Shown piece after piece: positions 35,997 to 46,200 of a stretch of 64,000 nucleotides of DNA. Numbering within the stretch: position 1 is the first letter of the stretch; each line of letters starts with the position of its first letter. This DNA comes from an uncultured Cellulophaga sp. (GTDB taxonomy: Bacteria > Bacteroidota > Bacteroidia > Flavobacteriales > Flavobacteriaceae). The stretch is from positions 1-64,000 of the forward strand of contig CANLIE010000005.1 of the NCBI GenBank assembly GCA_947491225.1. The letters run 5' to 3'. A program made the position numbers and the translations under genes. A model generated the notes under the pieces. The model ran no database searches and had not been told where the DNA came from. It worked only from the letters and a program-made list of their open reading frames with translations.

Positions 35997-36764
35997 ATGA
36001 GTACTATAAGAACAAATGGAAGTTTATATACAAACATAAAAAATAGAATTGCAACAATAGAATTTGGGCATCCTGCCAGTAATTCGTTTGTTTCTGAATT
36101 ACTGCAAAGACTAACCAATGAGTTAAATAAACTATCTAATGATGATAATGTATCACTAATTGTATTAAAATCTGAAGGAGATAGAGCATTTTGTGCTGGT
36201 GCTTCTTTTGATGAGTTAATGGAGGTTACTAATTTAGAAGAAGGGCAACAGTTTTTTAGTGGTTTTGCCAATGTAATTAATGCAATGCGCAAATGCAAAA
36301 AATTAATCATTGGTCGTGTACAAGGTAAGGCAGTTGGCGGTGGTGTAGGTTTGATAGCAGCATGCGACTATGTTTATGCAACAGAGAATGCAGCAATAAA
36401 ATTATCAGAATTATCAATAGGAATTGGTCCTTTTGTAATAGCACCAGCTGTAGAGCGCAAAATAGGAAAAAGTGGAATAACAGAATTGTCATTAGCTGCT
36501 ACCGATTGGAAAAATGCATACTGGGCAAAGGAAAAAGGCTTATATGCCAAAGTGTTTAGTTCTACTAAGGAAATGGATAAAGAAATAGATTTTTTTTGTG
36601 AAAAATTAGCATCATACAATCCAGAAGCATTACAGAAGATGAAAAAAGTGCTATGGGAAGGAACTGATACTTGGGATAGCCTTTTAAGTGAACGTGCGGT
36701 TATGTCTGGTAAATTAGTATTATCAGAATTTACCAAAAATGCTTTGTCTAAATATAGAAAATAA
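35997..36764 (+). CDS. Enoyl-CoA hydratase/isomerase family protein
   Basis: Crotonase-fold enzyme of 255 residues. The oxyanion-hole segments are DRAFCAGASFDEL and GRVQGKAVGGGVGLIAACDY; the latter is followed by the substrate helix ELSIGIGPFVIAPAV. Of the two catalytic Glu positions of hydratases, the second site reads ELSIGIGPF, so the exact chemistry (hydratase, isomerase or methylglutaconyl-CoA type) is open. It is followed after 5 bp by a DUF4199 gene. Confidence 0.85.
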   Translation: MSTIRTNGSLYTNIKNRIATIEFGHPASNSFVSELLQRLTNELNKLSNDDNVSLIVLKSEGDRAFCAGASFDELMEVTNLEEGQQFFSGFANVINAMRKCKKLIIGRVQGKAVGGGVGLIAACDYVYATENAAIKLSELSIGIGPFVIAPAVERKIGKSGITELSLAATDWKNAYWAKEKGLYAKVFSSTKEMDKEIDFFCEKLASYNPEALQKMKKVLWEGTDTWDSLLSERAVMSGKLVLSEFTKNALSKYRK

Positions 36765-36769
36765 CGACT

Positions 36770-37255
36770 ATGAAGAAGTTTAAAACCGAGATTAAGTGGG
36801 CTGTTATATTTTCGGCTTGTACTTTAGGTTGGATGTTTTTTGAGAAAATAATGGGGTGGCATAATGAACTTATCGCTAAGCATTATTTATATACCAATTT
36901 TTTTGCGATTGTTGCCATTATCATATACGTAAAGGCAATAAAAGATAAAAAAGAAAATGATTTGAACGGACAAATGACATGGAAGCAAGGTTTTGTAAGC
37001 GGTATTGCACTTAGTGTTTTTATTGCTGTGTTGAGTCCATTAGTGCAATTTAACGTTGCCACATTTATTTCACCAGATTTTTTTTCTAATGCCATAAACC
37101 ATACTGTTGAAAACGGTAAGGACAAAGCTATGGCAGAAGCTTATTTTAATCTTAAAAGTTATATGATGCAATCTGCTTTTGGAGCATTATCTATGGGTGT
37201 GGTAACAGCTGCCATTGTGGCTTTATTTATTAAGAACAAAAAAAGCATTAATTAA
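36770..37255 (+). CDS. DUF4199 membrane protein
   Basis: It has 161 residues with four membrane segments (about 8-25, 37-55, 71-90, 135-155). The pattern is KWAVIFSACTLGWMFFEKIMG, then QMTWKQGFVSGIALSVFIAV, the core of the Bacteroidota DUF4199 family. Function unknown. It is likely in an operon with the enoyl-CoA hydratase and the small membrane peptide that follows. Confidence 0.82.
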   Translation: MKKFKTEIKWAVIFSACTLGWMFFEKIMGWHNELIAKHYLYTNFFAIVAIIIYVKAIKDKKENDLNGQMTWKQGFVSGIALSVFIAVLSPLVQFNVATFISPDFFSNAINHTVENGKDKAMAEAYFNLKSYMMQSAFGALSMGVVTAAIVALFIKNKKSIN

Positions 37256-37268
37256 AAAATAGAACAAG

Positions 37269-37364
37269 ATGGGTAGAGATTTAGTGTTTCCTTTATTGGC
37301 ATTATTTTTAATAGTAGTATATATTTTTAACAGAGTTAGAAAAAACAAAAAGTTTAAAAGATAA
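37269..37364 (+). CDS. Possible 31-residue membrane peptide
   Basis: A short frame beginning MGRDLVFPLLALFLIVVY and ending in a basic tail (RKNKKFKR), that is, one membrane helix with a positive cytoplasmic end. It starts 13 bp after the DUF4199 stop on the same strand. Single-helix peptides of this form are often real but cannot be assigned a function. Confidence 0.45.
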   Translation: MGRDLVFPLLALFLIVVYIFNRVRKNKKFKR

Positions 37365-37757
37365 ATTCTAAAATAGTAACCATCCGTAATATATTCAGAT
37401 ATTTTTAACCTTATTCATATCCTCCTACTTGATTGATATATCTGTAAACAGAAGCTTCAGTATAATTTATTTTTCCAGTTAATTTTTTTAAAGTAAAAAA
37501 TTCAAAAATCATAGACTTCAATTAAAATAACACTGTATTATTTCCTTTCCAAGTTAAAAGCCGTAAGGCTCTTTAAGGTAGAATCCTTTATTCAATGATA
37601 TTTTTTTACAACGCTCATTTATACCACCAAATTATTATGCTAATTAGAAAATTATTTATGATATCATTTAAAGTTAATAAGGGTAATAATTTTATAGTAG
37701 CATTACTATCTTTTTATAAAGTATTGTTATTATATTTACGATTCTTAAAACAAAAAT
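37365..37757. other. Intergenic stretch with no supported gene
   Basis: About 390 AT-rich bases. A minus-strand frame of 33 codons (37411-37512, ending VYRYINQVGGYE) may be a gene remnant. No convincing RNA, repeat or promoter is seen. Confidence 0.4.
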
Positions 37758-38042
37758 TTGATAGTAAAGAACATTATTTCTATATTTTTTACAGTAATTT
37801 TTTTGGCATTTCTAACAGCACCGGCTGTTATTGTAATGGTAGATAATTCTGTAGATGTTTCTTGTTTTTATTCTGTTTCAGAAGAAGAAAAAGAGAACGG
37901 AACAAATGTTTTTTTTCATATTAATTTAAGTCAGCAAACGAACTTTAGTTTAGCTAAAAGCATAAATAATGATGAATATTATTTCAAAAAATATTCAACC
38001 CCTCATTTAAATATTATTTCCCCACCACCAGAGCTCATTTAA
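37758..38042 (+). CDS. Small secreted or membrane protein, unknown
   Basis: It has 94 residues. One hydrophobic N-terminal segment (IISIFFTVIFLAFLTAPAVIV) is followed by a short polar domain ending HLNIISPPPELI. It lacks a family I know. It precedes the carbonic anhydrase gene by 195 bp and may belong with it. Confidence 0.5.
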   Translation: MIVKNIISIFFTVIFLAFLTAPAVIVMVDNSVDVSCFYSVSEEEKENGTNVFFHINLSQQTNFSLAKSINNDEYYFKKYSTPHLNIISPPPELI

Positions 38043-38236
38043 TCAAATAGATACTTACATCAATTATTAAGAAGAATGTTAAAAGGTATTGGAATAATAC
38101 AGCCCCATCATTTTTGTGATTATTATAAAGCATTAATCTTATTTAAAAAACCTAGAGAGAATTATATTAAATTTTTCAAATTAATAGAAAAACCGGCATA
38201 AATAGAATACAATTATAAATTTTTAAAAATAAACAT

Positions 38237-38866
38237 ATGAAAGCACATACTAAAGAAACGCAAGCAATAATGACGCCAGAGAAGTCATTACAATATTTAA
38301 AAGAAGGAAATGTAAGGTTTCAAAACAATTTAAAAGCAAATAGAAACTTACTAGAACAAGTAAATGACACAAGTGACGGACAATTTCCTTTTGCAACTAT
38401 TTTAAGCTGCATAGATTCCAGAGTTTCATCTGAGTTAGTTTTTGATCAAGGTTTAGGAGACATTTTTAGTGTTCGTATTGCAGGAAACTTTGTGAATCAA
38501 GATATTTTAGGTAGTATGGAATTTGCTTGTAAACTAGCAGGAACAAAGCTTATAGTTGTGTTAGGGCATACAAGCTGTGGGGCAGTAAAAGGAGCTTGTG
38601 ATGATGCTAAAATGGGCAACCTAACACATATGTTAGGTAAAATAAAACCTGCAGTTGAAGCAGTTACGTCTCCAGAAGATGCTAGCTTAAGAAATTCTTC
38701 TAATTTAGAGTTTGTAGACAATGTGTCTAAAAAAAATGTAGAACTAACCATTGATAGAATTTTACAAGAGAGTGAAGTTCTTGCAGAAATGCATAAAAAA
38801 GGAGAAATTAAAGTTGTTGGGGGTATGTATAACATAGCCACTGGAGCAGTAGATTTTTACGAATAA
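38237..38866 (+). CDS. Beta-carbonic anhydrase
   Basis: Zinc enzyme that interconverts CO2 and bicarbonate. It has 209 residues with no signal peptide, so it is cytoplasmic. Zinc ligands Cys58 (LSCIDSR), His111 and Cys114 (VLGHTSCGAVKGA) and the catalytic Asp60-Arg62 pair are all present. Next gene: a DUF2490 protein 7 bp downstream, a common pairing in flavobacteria, where a bicarbonate transporter may also be nearby; none is seen here. Confidence 0.93.
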   Translation: MKAHTKETQAIMTPEKSLQYLKEGNVRFQNNLKANRNLLEQVNDTSDGQFPFATILSCIDSRVSSELVFDQGLGDIFSVRIAGNFVNQDILGSMEFACKLAGTKLIVVLGHTSCGAVKGACDDAKMGNLTHMLGKIKPAVEAVTSPEDASLRNSSNLEFVDNVSKKNVELTIDRILQESEVLAEMHKKGEIKVVGGMYNIATGAVDFYE

Positions 38867-38873
38867 ATAAAAT

Positions 38874-39557
38874 ATGAAGCGTAAAAAGAAAGTCATTAAA
38901 ATAGTAATAGTAGTGTTAACCTTAGGGTTAACACTACCCAATATAGTTAAAGCACAGGATAGCGATTTTGGTAATTGGTTAATTTATATTGGCAATAAAA
39001 AAATAGACCAAAAGTGGAACATACACAATGAGGTTCAATATCGTAATTATAATGCTATTGGAGATTTAGAGCAATTATTGTTGCGTACAGGATTAGGCTA
39101 TACTTTTAATGAAGGAAAAAATAATGTATTACTGGGCTACGGTTATATTTTATCTGAAAACTACGTTTTAGATAGTAAAGAAAAAGTTTCAGTTAATGAA
39201 CACAGGATTTTTCAGCAATTCACGTCAAAACAGGATATTGGAAGGGTAAAACTTAACCACCGTTACAGATTTGAACAGCGTTTTGTAGAAAGTGATTTTA
39301 AGATGAGGTTTCGTTACTTTTTAGGGTTAAATATTCCCTTGTATGGTAAGGAAAAAGATAAAAAAGGGTATTATCTCTCTGCCTATAATGAGATATTTTT
39401 AAACACAAAATCATCAGTGTTTGATAGAAATAGAGTTTACGGTGGTTTAGGCTACCATATTAATAAAAATATAAGATTAGAAGTAGGCTATATGAATCAG
39501 TTTTTTGAAACAAGTGGTCGAGACCAATTAAACATAATTACTTTTATTAATTTTTAA
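38874..39557 (+). CDS. DUF2490 outer-membrane protein
   Basis: It has 227 residues. The signal peptide (IVIVVLTLGLTLPNIVKAQ) is followed by a beta-barrel of about 10 strands starting DFGNWLIYIGNKKIDQKWN, the hallmark of DUF2490, and ending in an aromatic strand (DQLNIITFINF) as outer-membrane proteins do. Function unknown. It lies 7 bp after the carbonic anhydrase gene. Confidence 0.82.
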   Translation: MKRKKKVIKIVIVVLTLGLTLPNIVKAQDSDFGNWLIYIGNKKIDQKWNIHNEVQYRNYNAIGDLEQLLLRTGLGYTFNEGKNNVLLGYGYILSENYVLDSKEKVSVNEHRIFQQFTSKQDIGRVKLNHRYRFEQRFVESDFKMRFRYFLGLNIPLYGKEKDKKGYYLSAYNEIFLNTKSSVFDRNRVYGGLGYHINKNIRLEVGYMNQFFETSGRDQLNIITFINF

Positions 39558-39730
39558 AAAACACAAGGAGGATCTAAGATTTAAGTCTAATGTTATCTAA
39601 AAGTATTAAGATAAATATTGCCCTTTGGTTAGAATATATTAATAATTTTAGCTAAAGGGTATTTGTATGTAAAAGAAGTATCTTTAACCCATTGTACATT
39701 TTAAGTCAAAAGGTTTCCAAAATGTTGGTT

Positions 39731-39782
39731 CGAGTGACTTTTTGATAAAAAAATTATAGTGAGAATAAGAATTTTTCACTCG
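39731..39782. repeat. Inverted repeat CGAGTGA/TCACTCG in the intergenic region
   Basis: CGAGTGA (39731-39737) and TCACTCG (39776-39782) form a 7-bp inverted repeat; AT-rich stretches inside it can extend the pairing only weakly. It lies in the 337-bp gap between the DUF2490 and NYN genes. It resembles the short hairpin elements scattered in flavobacterial intergenic DNA. The rest of the gap holds nothing I recognise. Confidence 0.4.
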
Positions 39783-39894
39783 TAAAATTTACTCAAATTG
39801 AAAGAATTTTATTAAAATGCCCAGCTAGTTATCTTTAGTAACAGCCAATACCTTTTATTCCATTTAAAATAAAAATCTTAAAAATCCATTAATT

Positions 39895-40653
39895 ATGAAT
39901 TCTAATTTAGCAGTACTTATAGATGGAGACAATATACCATCAGCACATGTAAAGGAGATGATGGAAGAAATAGCAAAGTATGGAAACCCAACCATTAAAA
40001 GAATATATGGAGATTGGACAAACCCAAGCTTAGCAAAATGGAAAAAGTTATTGTTAGAAAATGCAATTACACCTATTCAGCAATATGCATATACCACAGG
40101 AAAAAATGCTACTGATTCTGCAATGATTATTGATGCTATGGATATATTATATTCAGAAAAAGTAAATGGTTTTTGCTTAGTTTCTAGTGATAGTGACTTT
40201 ACTAAATTAGCCACTAGGTTAAGAGAGGCAGGAATGCAAGTTATTGGTATAGGGGAAAAAAAGACACCAACACCATTTATTGTAGCCTGCGATAAATTTA
40301 TCTATATAGAAATCCTTAGAAAGCAAACTGAGAGTAAAGAAGACGTGAGTCAGAAAGATAAATCTAAAGAAGGTATATATCCAATTACGGCAAAGGTTAT
40401 TAAATTAATAGCAAGCACTATTTCTGATTTGTCTGATGATGATGGTTGGGCTTTTCTTGGTGATGTGGGAAGTTTGCTGCAAAAAAGACAAACTAATTTT
40501 GACTCAAGGAATTATGGTTTTGATAAATTAACACCTTTAATTAAGTCCATAGGCGATTTTGAGTTAGAGCAAAGAGAGAACTCTAAAAGTAGAAACAAAT
40601 TAATTTTTGTAAAAAATAAAGAAAAGCAACAAAAGAGGAACAAAAAGAGTTGA
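39895..40653 (+). CDS. NYN-domain (LabA/PIN-like) protein with OST-HTH domain
   Basis: Probable RNase or RNA-binding protein of 252 residues. The N-terminal NYN/PIN-like domain has the acidic metal site: Asp in AVLIDGDNIPSAH, Asp in GKNATDSAMIIDAMD, and SSDSDFTKLATRL. The C-terminal part (about 160-245) is an OST-HTH/LOTUS domain (AFLGDVGSLLQKRQTNFDSR). Cytoplasmic. Homologues are common in bacteria but their substrate is mostly unknown. Confidence 0.87.
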   Translation: MNSNLAVLIDGDNIPSAHVKEMMEEIAKYGNPTIKRIYGDWTNPSLAKWKKLLLENAITPIQQYAYTTGKNATDSAMIIDAMDILYSEKVNGFCLVSSDSDFTKLATRLREAGMQVIGIGEKKTPTPFIVACDKFIYIEILRKQTESKEDVSQKDKSKEGIYPITAKVIKLIASTISDLSDDDGWAFLGDVGSLLQKRQTNFDSRNYGFDKLTPLIKSIGDFELEQRENSKSRNKLIFVKNKEKQQKRNKKS

Positions 40654-40768
40654 TAAGCACAAGAGTATAAACTAATCCTGTATTAAGCTTAGGCACTTAA
40701 TTAGAGATTTTATTCAGCTTTAAAATATAATTTAGCTATTAGTAAAGAAAACATCAGTTGTAAAATAA

Positions 40769-40776
40769 TACCTTTG
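40769..40776 (+). promoter_or_regulatory. -7 box of the queD-like gene
   Basis: TACCTTTG, a perfect TAnnTTTG. An ATG at 40774 lies inside it and so cannot be used; the gene must start at 40795. Confidence 0.55.
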
Positions 40777-40794
40777 CATTGCAAACAACAAGAA

Positions 40795-41244
40795 ATGAGC
40801 AAGATTAGAATAACAAAACAGTTTAGTTTTGAAACAGGCCATGCACTCTTTGGGTATGACGGAAAATGTAGAAATGTTCACGGACATAGTTACAAACTTT
40901 CTGTAACGGTAATAGGTTATCCCATTACAGATACTGACCACGTAAAATTGGGTATGGTCATAGATTTTGGTGACCTTAAAAAGATAGTAAAAGAGGAAAT
41001 AGTTGATAAGTTTGACCACGCTACAGTTTTTAATAAAAATACACCACATATAGAACTAGCAGAGGAGCTTATAAAAAGAGGACACAGTGTTATTCTTGCA
41101 GATTACCAGCCAACTAGCGAAAATATGGTTCTAGATTTCGTTGCTAAAATAAGAGTAAGATTACCAAAAAACATTACATTACATTCCTTAAAATTACAAG
41201 AAACAGATTCTTCTTTTGCAGAATGGTATGCCATAGATAATTAG
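40795..41244 (+). CDS. queD: 6-carboxytetrahydropterin synthase
   Basis: Converts dihydroneopterin triphosphate to 6-carboxytetrahydropterin on the path to queuosine. It has 149 residues. The zinc-binding His residues are in SFETGHALFGYDG and NVHGHSYKLSV, and the catalytic Cys is in GKCRNVHGH. The C-terminal Glu in LQETDSSFAEW binds the pterin. The start at 40795 (MSKIRITKQF) is fixed by the promoter. lpxH follows after 41 bp with its own -7 box. Confidence 0.9.
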   Translation: MSKIRITKQFSFETGHALFGYDGKCRNVHGHSYKLSVTVIGYPITDTDHVKLGMVIDFGDLKKIVKEEIVDKFDHATVFNKNTPHIELAEELIKRGHSVILADYQPTSENMVLDFVAKIRVRLPKNITLHSLKLQETDSSFAEWYAIDN

Positions 41245-41271
41245 GCAAAAATTAATTTTCTGTTGTTTCCG

Positions 41272-41279
41272 TATCTTTG
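41272..41279 (+). promoter_or_regulatory. -7 box of the lpxH-like gene
   Basis: TATCTTTG, a perfect TAnnTTTG, 14 bp before the ATG at 41286. A frame start at 41277 would lie inside it. Confidence 0.55.
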
Positions 41280-41285
41280 CTAGTA

Positions 41286-42059
41286 ATGAAAAAAATTACA
41301 GTCCCTAAAGGCAAAAAAATATACTTTGCAAGTGACAATCACTTGGGAGCACCAACGATGGAAGAAAGTAAACCAAGGGAAAAAAAATTTGTAGCTTGGT
41401 TAGATGAGATAAAAGATGATGCCGCAGCTATTTTTTTATTAGGCGATTTGTTTGATTTTTGGTTTGAGTATAAAACCGTAGTGCCTAAAGGGTTTACCAG
41501 AACACTAGGCAAACTAGCAGAGCTTACAGATAAGGGTATTCCTATATATTATTTTGTGGGGAATCATGACTTATGGATGAATGGTTATTTTGAAGAAGAA
41601 TTAAACATTCCAGTTTTTCATAAACCACAGCAGTTTACGTTTAATAGCACCACTTTTTTTATTGGTCACGGAGATGGTTTAGGACCGTTTGACAAAGGCT
41701 ACAAAAGAATGAAAAAGGTGTTTACAAATCCTATTTCTAAATGGCTTTATAGGTGGTTACATCCAGACTGGGGTGTGGCATTGGCACACTATTTTTCTGT
41801 AAAAAATAAAGCCATTTCTGGTGATGAAGATGTAAAATTCTTGGGCGAAGATAAAGAATGGCTTGTACAGTATGCCAAACGAAAGTTAGAAACAAAACAC
41901 TATGATTATTTTGTTTTTGGACATCGCCACTTACCAATGAGAATAAATTTAAATGAAGCATCTACTTATGTTAACCTAGGTGACTGGATTAATTACTATA
42001 CTTATGGAGTTTTTGATGGAGAAAAATTAAGTTTAGAAAAATACAAGGATAATAATTAA
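41286..42059 (+). CDS. lpxH: UDP-2,3-diacylglucosamine diphosphatase
   Basis: Calcineurin-like phosphoesterase of lipid A synthesis; it cleaves UDP-2,3-diacylglucosamine to lipid X and UMP at the inner membrane. It has 257 residues. Metal-binding motifs in order: FASDNHLGAP, LLGDLFDFWFEY, YFVGNHDLWM, GHGDGLG and VFGHRHLPM. The DNHLG variant is usual in Bacteroidota. The start at 41286 (MKKITVPKGKK) is preferred because the upstream ATG overlaps the -7 box. Confidence 0.87.
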   Translation: MKKITVPKGKKIYFASDNHLGAPTMEESKPREKKFVAWLDEIKDDAAAIFLLGDLFDFWFEYKTVVPKGFTRTLGKLAELTDKGIPIYYFVGNHDLWMNGYFEEELNIPVFHKPQQFTFNSTTFFIGHGDGLGPFDKGYKRMKKVFTNPISKWLYRWLHPDWGVALAHYFSVKNKAISGDEDVKFLGEDKEWLVQYAKRKLETKHYDYFVFGHRHLPMRINLNEASTYVNLGDWINYYTYGVFDGEKLSLEKYKDNN

Positions 42060-42082
42060 AATTTATTGTACTAACCTACATT

Positions 42083-42463
42083 TTATCTTCTATAAACTTT
42101 ACCTCTTTCACCTTTAAGTATATTATTTAAATAGTATATTATAAAAAGTAAAATAAGAGAAATAACAGCAATAGCACCATTGCCTTTACTTGTCTGATAA
42201 TGTGCAATTATAGCCAACACAAGATTAAAAGAGAACCCAGTATAGGCAGCATCTATTAATTTGCCTCCTTTGTTGGTTAATATAATAATTAATCCAAGTA
42301 TTTGAAAAATTACCAAAGTATGAATAAGATGCTCTGGATATCCTAAAATATTAAATTGTTCTAGAGTTTCTTCAAAATTAAAAATGTAGTTGTATATTGA
42401 AAATGCTATTATCAATGTAAATAAACTTAAAAAAATTAAATAAGCGATTCTTTTTGTATTCAT
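42083..42463 (-). CDS. DoxX-like small membrane protein
   Basis: It has 126 residues and four membrane segments (IAYLIFLSLFTLIIAFSIYN first). The short loop FEETLEQFNILGYPEHLIHT is typical of DoxX-like proteins. Function unknown. It converges with lpxH and is followed upstream by a long gene-free stretch. Confidence 0.68.
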   Translation of the reverse strand: MNTKRIAYLIFLSLFTLIIAFSIYNYIFNFEETLEQFNILGYPEHLIHTLVIFQILGLIIILTNKGGKLIDAAYTGFSFNLVLAIIAHYQTSKGNGAIAVISLILLFIIYYLNNILKGERGKVYRR

Positions 42464-43044
42464 TATGTTTTTTTTAATTAATATAGATATAAAAACGTTT
42501 ATGTAGGCTATTTATTACATTTATATATTTATGAACTACAAAATGTTTAATACTAATCTGTTTTTTATTTTAGTTAAATCTTATTAATTGAGGTAAATTT
42601 TTAATGTAAAATATATAATTGTAGAAACTATTTTAGATTAAAATTTATTACTGCGCCACTATAATTTTCTTTCTAATTATGATGCGCTATAGAAGCTTTT
42701 GTAGCTTTAATGAAATTACGTTTTTTATACCCTAGACTCAATTAGAAAGTTTTTTGATAGAAAAATATGTACTAGACTAAATAAGTTTTAAGTTTTTACC
42801 TAATCCTGATAGTTATTTATAGAGTTTAGCTCAATACAATTTTTATTTGTTTCACTTAAAGAATGTTTCACTTAATGGCTTTTTTTTTGATTTTTTAAAC
42901 CTATAGATCTAACTTAGGTTTACAGATTTATGTTATAAAGGACTACTTTTTTCATTATTTATTTTATCTTCGGGGTGTAAGTTTATCTTGTTTTTAACAA
43001 GCCCCCCAAAAATTTATTAAAAAGAAAAAAGCTAAACATTTAGC
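42464..43044. other. Gene-free AT-rich stretch before the CRISPR-Cas locus
   Basis: No coding frame of note. Two copies of TGTTTCACTTA stand close together near 42850 and 42865. No IS end, tRNA or attachment site is seen that would mark the edge of the CRISPR-Cas island. Confidence 0.5.
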
Positions 43045-43128
43045 AAAAAAAATGCCCCGAATTGGAAGTCGAGGCGGCTTAAATGTTTTCACAACGGAAT
43101 AATCCTTATTGTGAATTGCTTTCAGTAC
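43045..43128 (-). ncRNA. tracrRNA of the type II-C system
   Basis: Read on the minus strand, the anti-repeat ACTGAAAGCAATTCACAA (43126-43109) is fully complementary over 18 nt to the 5' part of the crRNA repeat. The nexus region AAGGATTATTCC follows, then a stem GCCTCGA/TCGGGGC (43075-43054, one G-U pair) and a run of eight U (43052-43045), an intrinsic terminator. A -7 box TATCTTTA (43138-43131) places the start right before the anti-repeat, giving an RNA of about 80 nt. It is transcribed divergently from cas9, ending before the DoxX gene. Confidence 0.9.
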
Positions 43129-43219
43129 TATAAAGATATAAAAATAATTTAAAATAGAGAATACAGTTTTCCGTAATAGATATAAAAAATAAACTTTTAG
43201 TTTTAAAAAAAGTATACAA

Positions 43220-46200
43220 ATGAAACGAATTTTAGGATTGGATTTAGGCACCAATAGCATTGGGTGGTCATTAATACAACACAACTTTGAAAAAAAGGAA
43301 GGCAATATTGATGGGTTAGGAGTTAGAATAATCCCAATGAGCCAAGACATACTTGGAAAATTTGATGCTGGCCAATCTCACTCACAAACCGCAGAAAGAA
43401 CTAATTACAGAGGTGTTAGAAAGTTATACCAGAGAGACAATTTACGTCGAGAACGATTACATAGAGTATTAAATATATTAGATTTTCTGCCAAAACATTA
43501 TGCAAATTCTATAGACTTTGAAAAAAAATTAGGTCAATTTAAAAATGGGCTTGAACCAAAATTAGCTTATAAAATTGATGAGAAATCAAAATACAATTTC
43601 ATTTTTCAAAGCTCTTTTAATGAAATGTTAGATGATTTTAAAGCTCAATGGTCCAACCTTAAAATTCCGTATGATTGGACCATATATTTTCTTAGAAAAA
43701 AAGCTCTTACAAAAAAGGTTTCTAAAGAAGAACTGGCTTGGATCATTTTAAATTTTAACCAAAAGCGAGGTTACTACCAACTAAGAGGGGAAGAAATTGA
43801 TGATGATAAGAATAAACAATTTGTACAATTAAAAGTTAAAGATGTTGTTGATTCTGGAGAAGCAGTAAAAGGAAATACTCTTTACAACATTGTTTTTGAG
43901 AATGGATGGGTTTATGACAAACAAATCACAAAAAAAGAAGATTGGATAAATAGAACTAAAGAGTTTATTGTTACTATTTCTACATTAAAGAATGGAGAAA
44001 CTAAATATACTTACAAAGCTGTTGATTCTGAAAAAGATTGGGCTGCTATAAAAGCAAAAACGGAGCAAGACATAAATGCATCCAAGAAAACCGTAGGCCA
44101 ATACATTTATGAAGAATTACTAAAAGAACCTTCTCAAAAAATAAGAGGCAAACTCATTAAAACTATTGAGCGTAAATTCTATAAAGAAGAATTAAAGAAT
44201 ATATTAGCTAAACAAATTGAGCTACAACCTCAACTTTTTACCACTGAGTTATACAAAACTTGTATTCAAGAATTATATCCAAGAAATGAAGCCCACCAAA
44301 AAAATATAAAAAATAGTGATTTTGTTTACTTACTGATGGATGATATTATTTTTTATCAACGTCCATTAAAAAGTCAAAAATCTAACATTTCTGGTTGTCA
44401 ATTAGAGCAACGTATTTATTTTAAAACCAACAAAGAAACAGGTAAGAAAGAAGAAGTTAAACAAGCTATAAAAGCAATTCCTAAATCTCATCCTTTATTT
44501 CAGGAGTTTAGAAATTGGCAGTGGTTGCAAAACTTAAAAATTTATAATAAAGTTGATACCGAAAAAGGAGAACTTAAAGACGTAACTAATCTGTTATTGC
44601 CAAACGAAGATAGCTGGGTCAATTTATTCGAGTTTTTACAGTGTAAAAAAGAATTAGAACAAAAACAGTTTATTAAATACTTTATAGATAAAAAAATAAT
44701 TGATAAAACTGAAAAAGAACATTACCGATGGAATTATATAGAGGATAAAAAGTATCCTTTTGCTGAAACCAGAGCACAATTCATTTCCCGCTTAACTAAA
44801 GTTAAGGGTATTGATGATATCAACACTTTTTTAAACGAAAAAACACAACTTGGAACCAAGAAAGACAGTTCATTTACATCTAGATTTGAGCAATTGTGGC
44901 ATATTATCTATTCCGTTTCAGATATTAATGAATACAAATCTGCTTTAGAAAAGTTTGCGGAAAAACACAATTTAGATAACGAATCCTTTGTTGCTAATTT
45001 TATCAAATTTCCACCTTTTAAAAGTGATTATGGTAGCTACTCTAAAAAAGCATTAAACAAATTGTTGCCTTTAATGCGTAGAGGTAAATATTGGAAAGAA
45101 AATGATATTTCAGAAAAGATGAAACAGCGTGCCTCCGAAGTTATGGAACGAGTTAATGCAATGAGCTTTAAGAAAGATTACGATAAAAAAGAATTAGCCG
45201 AAGCTTTGGCAAATGTTAGTGATGATGATGTGAAAAAACAACTTATAAAAAGTTTTGTTTCGTTTAAAGATAAAAATCCTTTAACAGGGTTAAATACCTA
45301 TCAAGCAACGTATTTAGTTTATGGTAGGCACTCCGAAGTTGGTGATATCCAAAATTGGAAATCACCCGAAGATATAAACACTTATCTTAAAAACTTTAAA
45401 CAACACTCGCTACGTAATCCTATTGTAGAACAAGTGATTACGGAAACATTACGTGTGGTACGTGACATTTGGAAACATTATGGCGAGGGCAGTCCCGGTT
45501 TTTTCAACGAGATTCACGTGGAACTAGGTCGAGAAATGAAAAACCCAGCAGGAAAACGTGAACAAATTTCTAAAAGAAATACCGAAAACGAAAACACCAA
45601 TCATCGTATCAGAGAAATTCTAAAAAACTTAATGAACGATGCTTCTATTAAGGGTAATGTTAGAGACTATTCTCCAAGTCAACAAGACATTTTAAAAATC
45701 TATGAAGAAGGTGTTTCTCAAAACCCAAAAGTAGATTACACAAAGGTTAGTGAAGATGAAATCACAAAAATTAGGCGTAGTAACAGTCCAACGCAAAAAG
45801 AAATTCAACGCTATAGGTTGTGGTTAGAACAGGGTTATATTTCTCCATATACTGGTAAACCTATTCCGTTAAGTAAATTGTTTACGTATGAATACCAAAT
45901 AGAACATATTATACCACAATCTAGATATTTTGATAACTCGTTGAGTAATAAAGTAATTTGTGAAAGTGAAGTAAATGAAGATAAAGACAATAAAACAGCA
46001 TTTGAATACTTAAAAGAGAAGAGTGGTAGCATAATTAATGGTCATAAACTTTTAGATTTAGCAGAATATGAAGAACACATAAGTAAGTATTTTAAAAAAA
46101 ATCCTCAAAAACGCAAGAACTTGTTAAGTGAAGATATACCCGAAGGATTTATCAATAGACAATTAAATGATAGCCGCTACATAAGCAAACTTGTTAAAGG

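Noticed and set aside
37411-37512. A 33-codon minus-strand frame ending VYRYINQVGGYE
   Set aside because: It may be a remnant of a small gene, but I could not place it in a family, so it is only noted.
42994-43350. A 118-codon minus-strand frame across the tracrRNA and the cas9 start
   Set aside because: It overlaps the tracrRNA, its terminator and the conserved RuvC-I codons, and has no homology I know.
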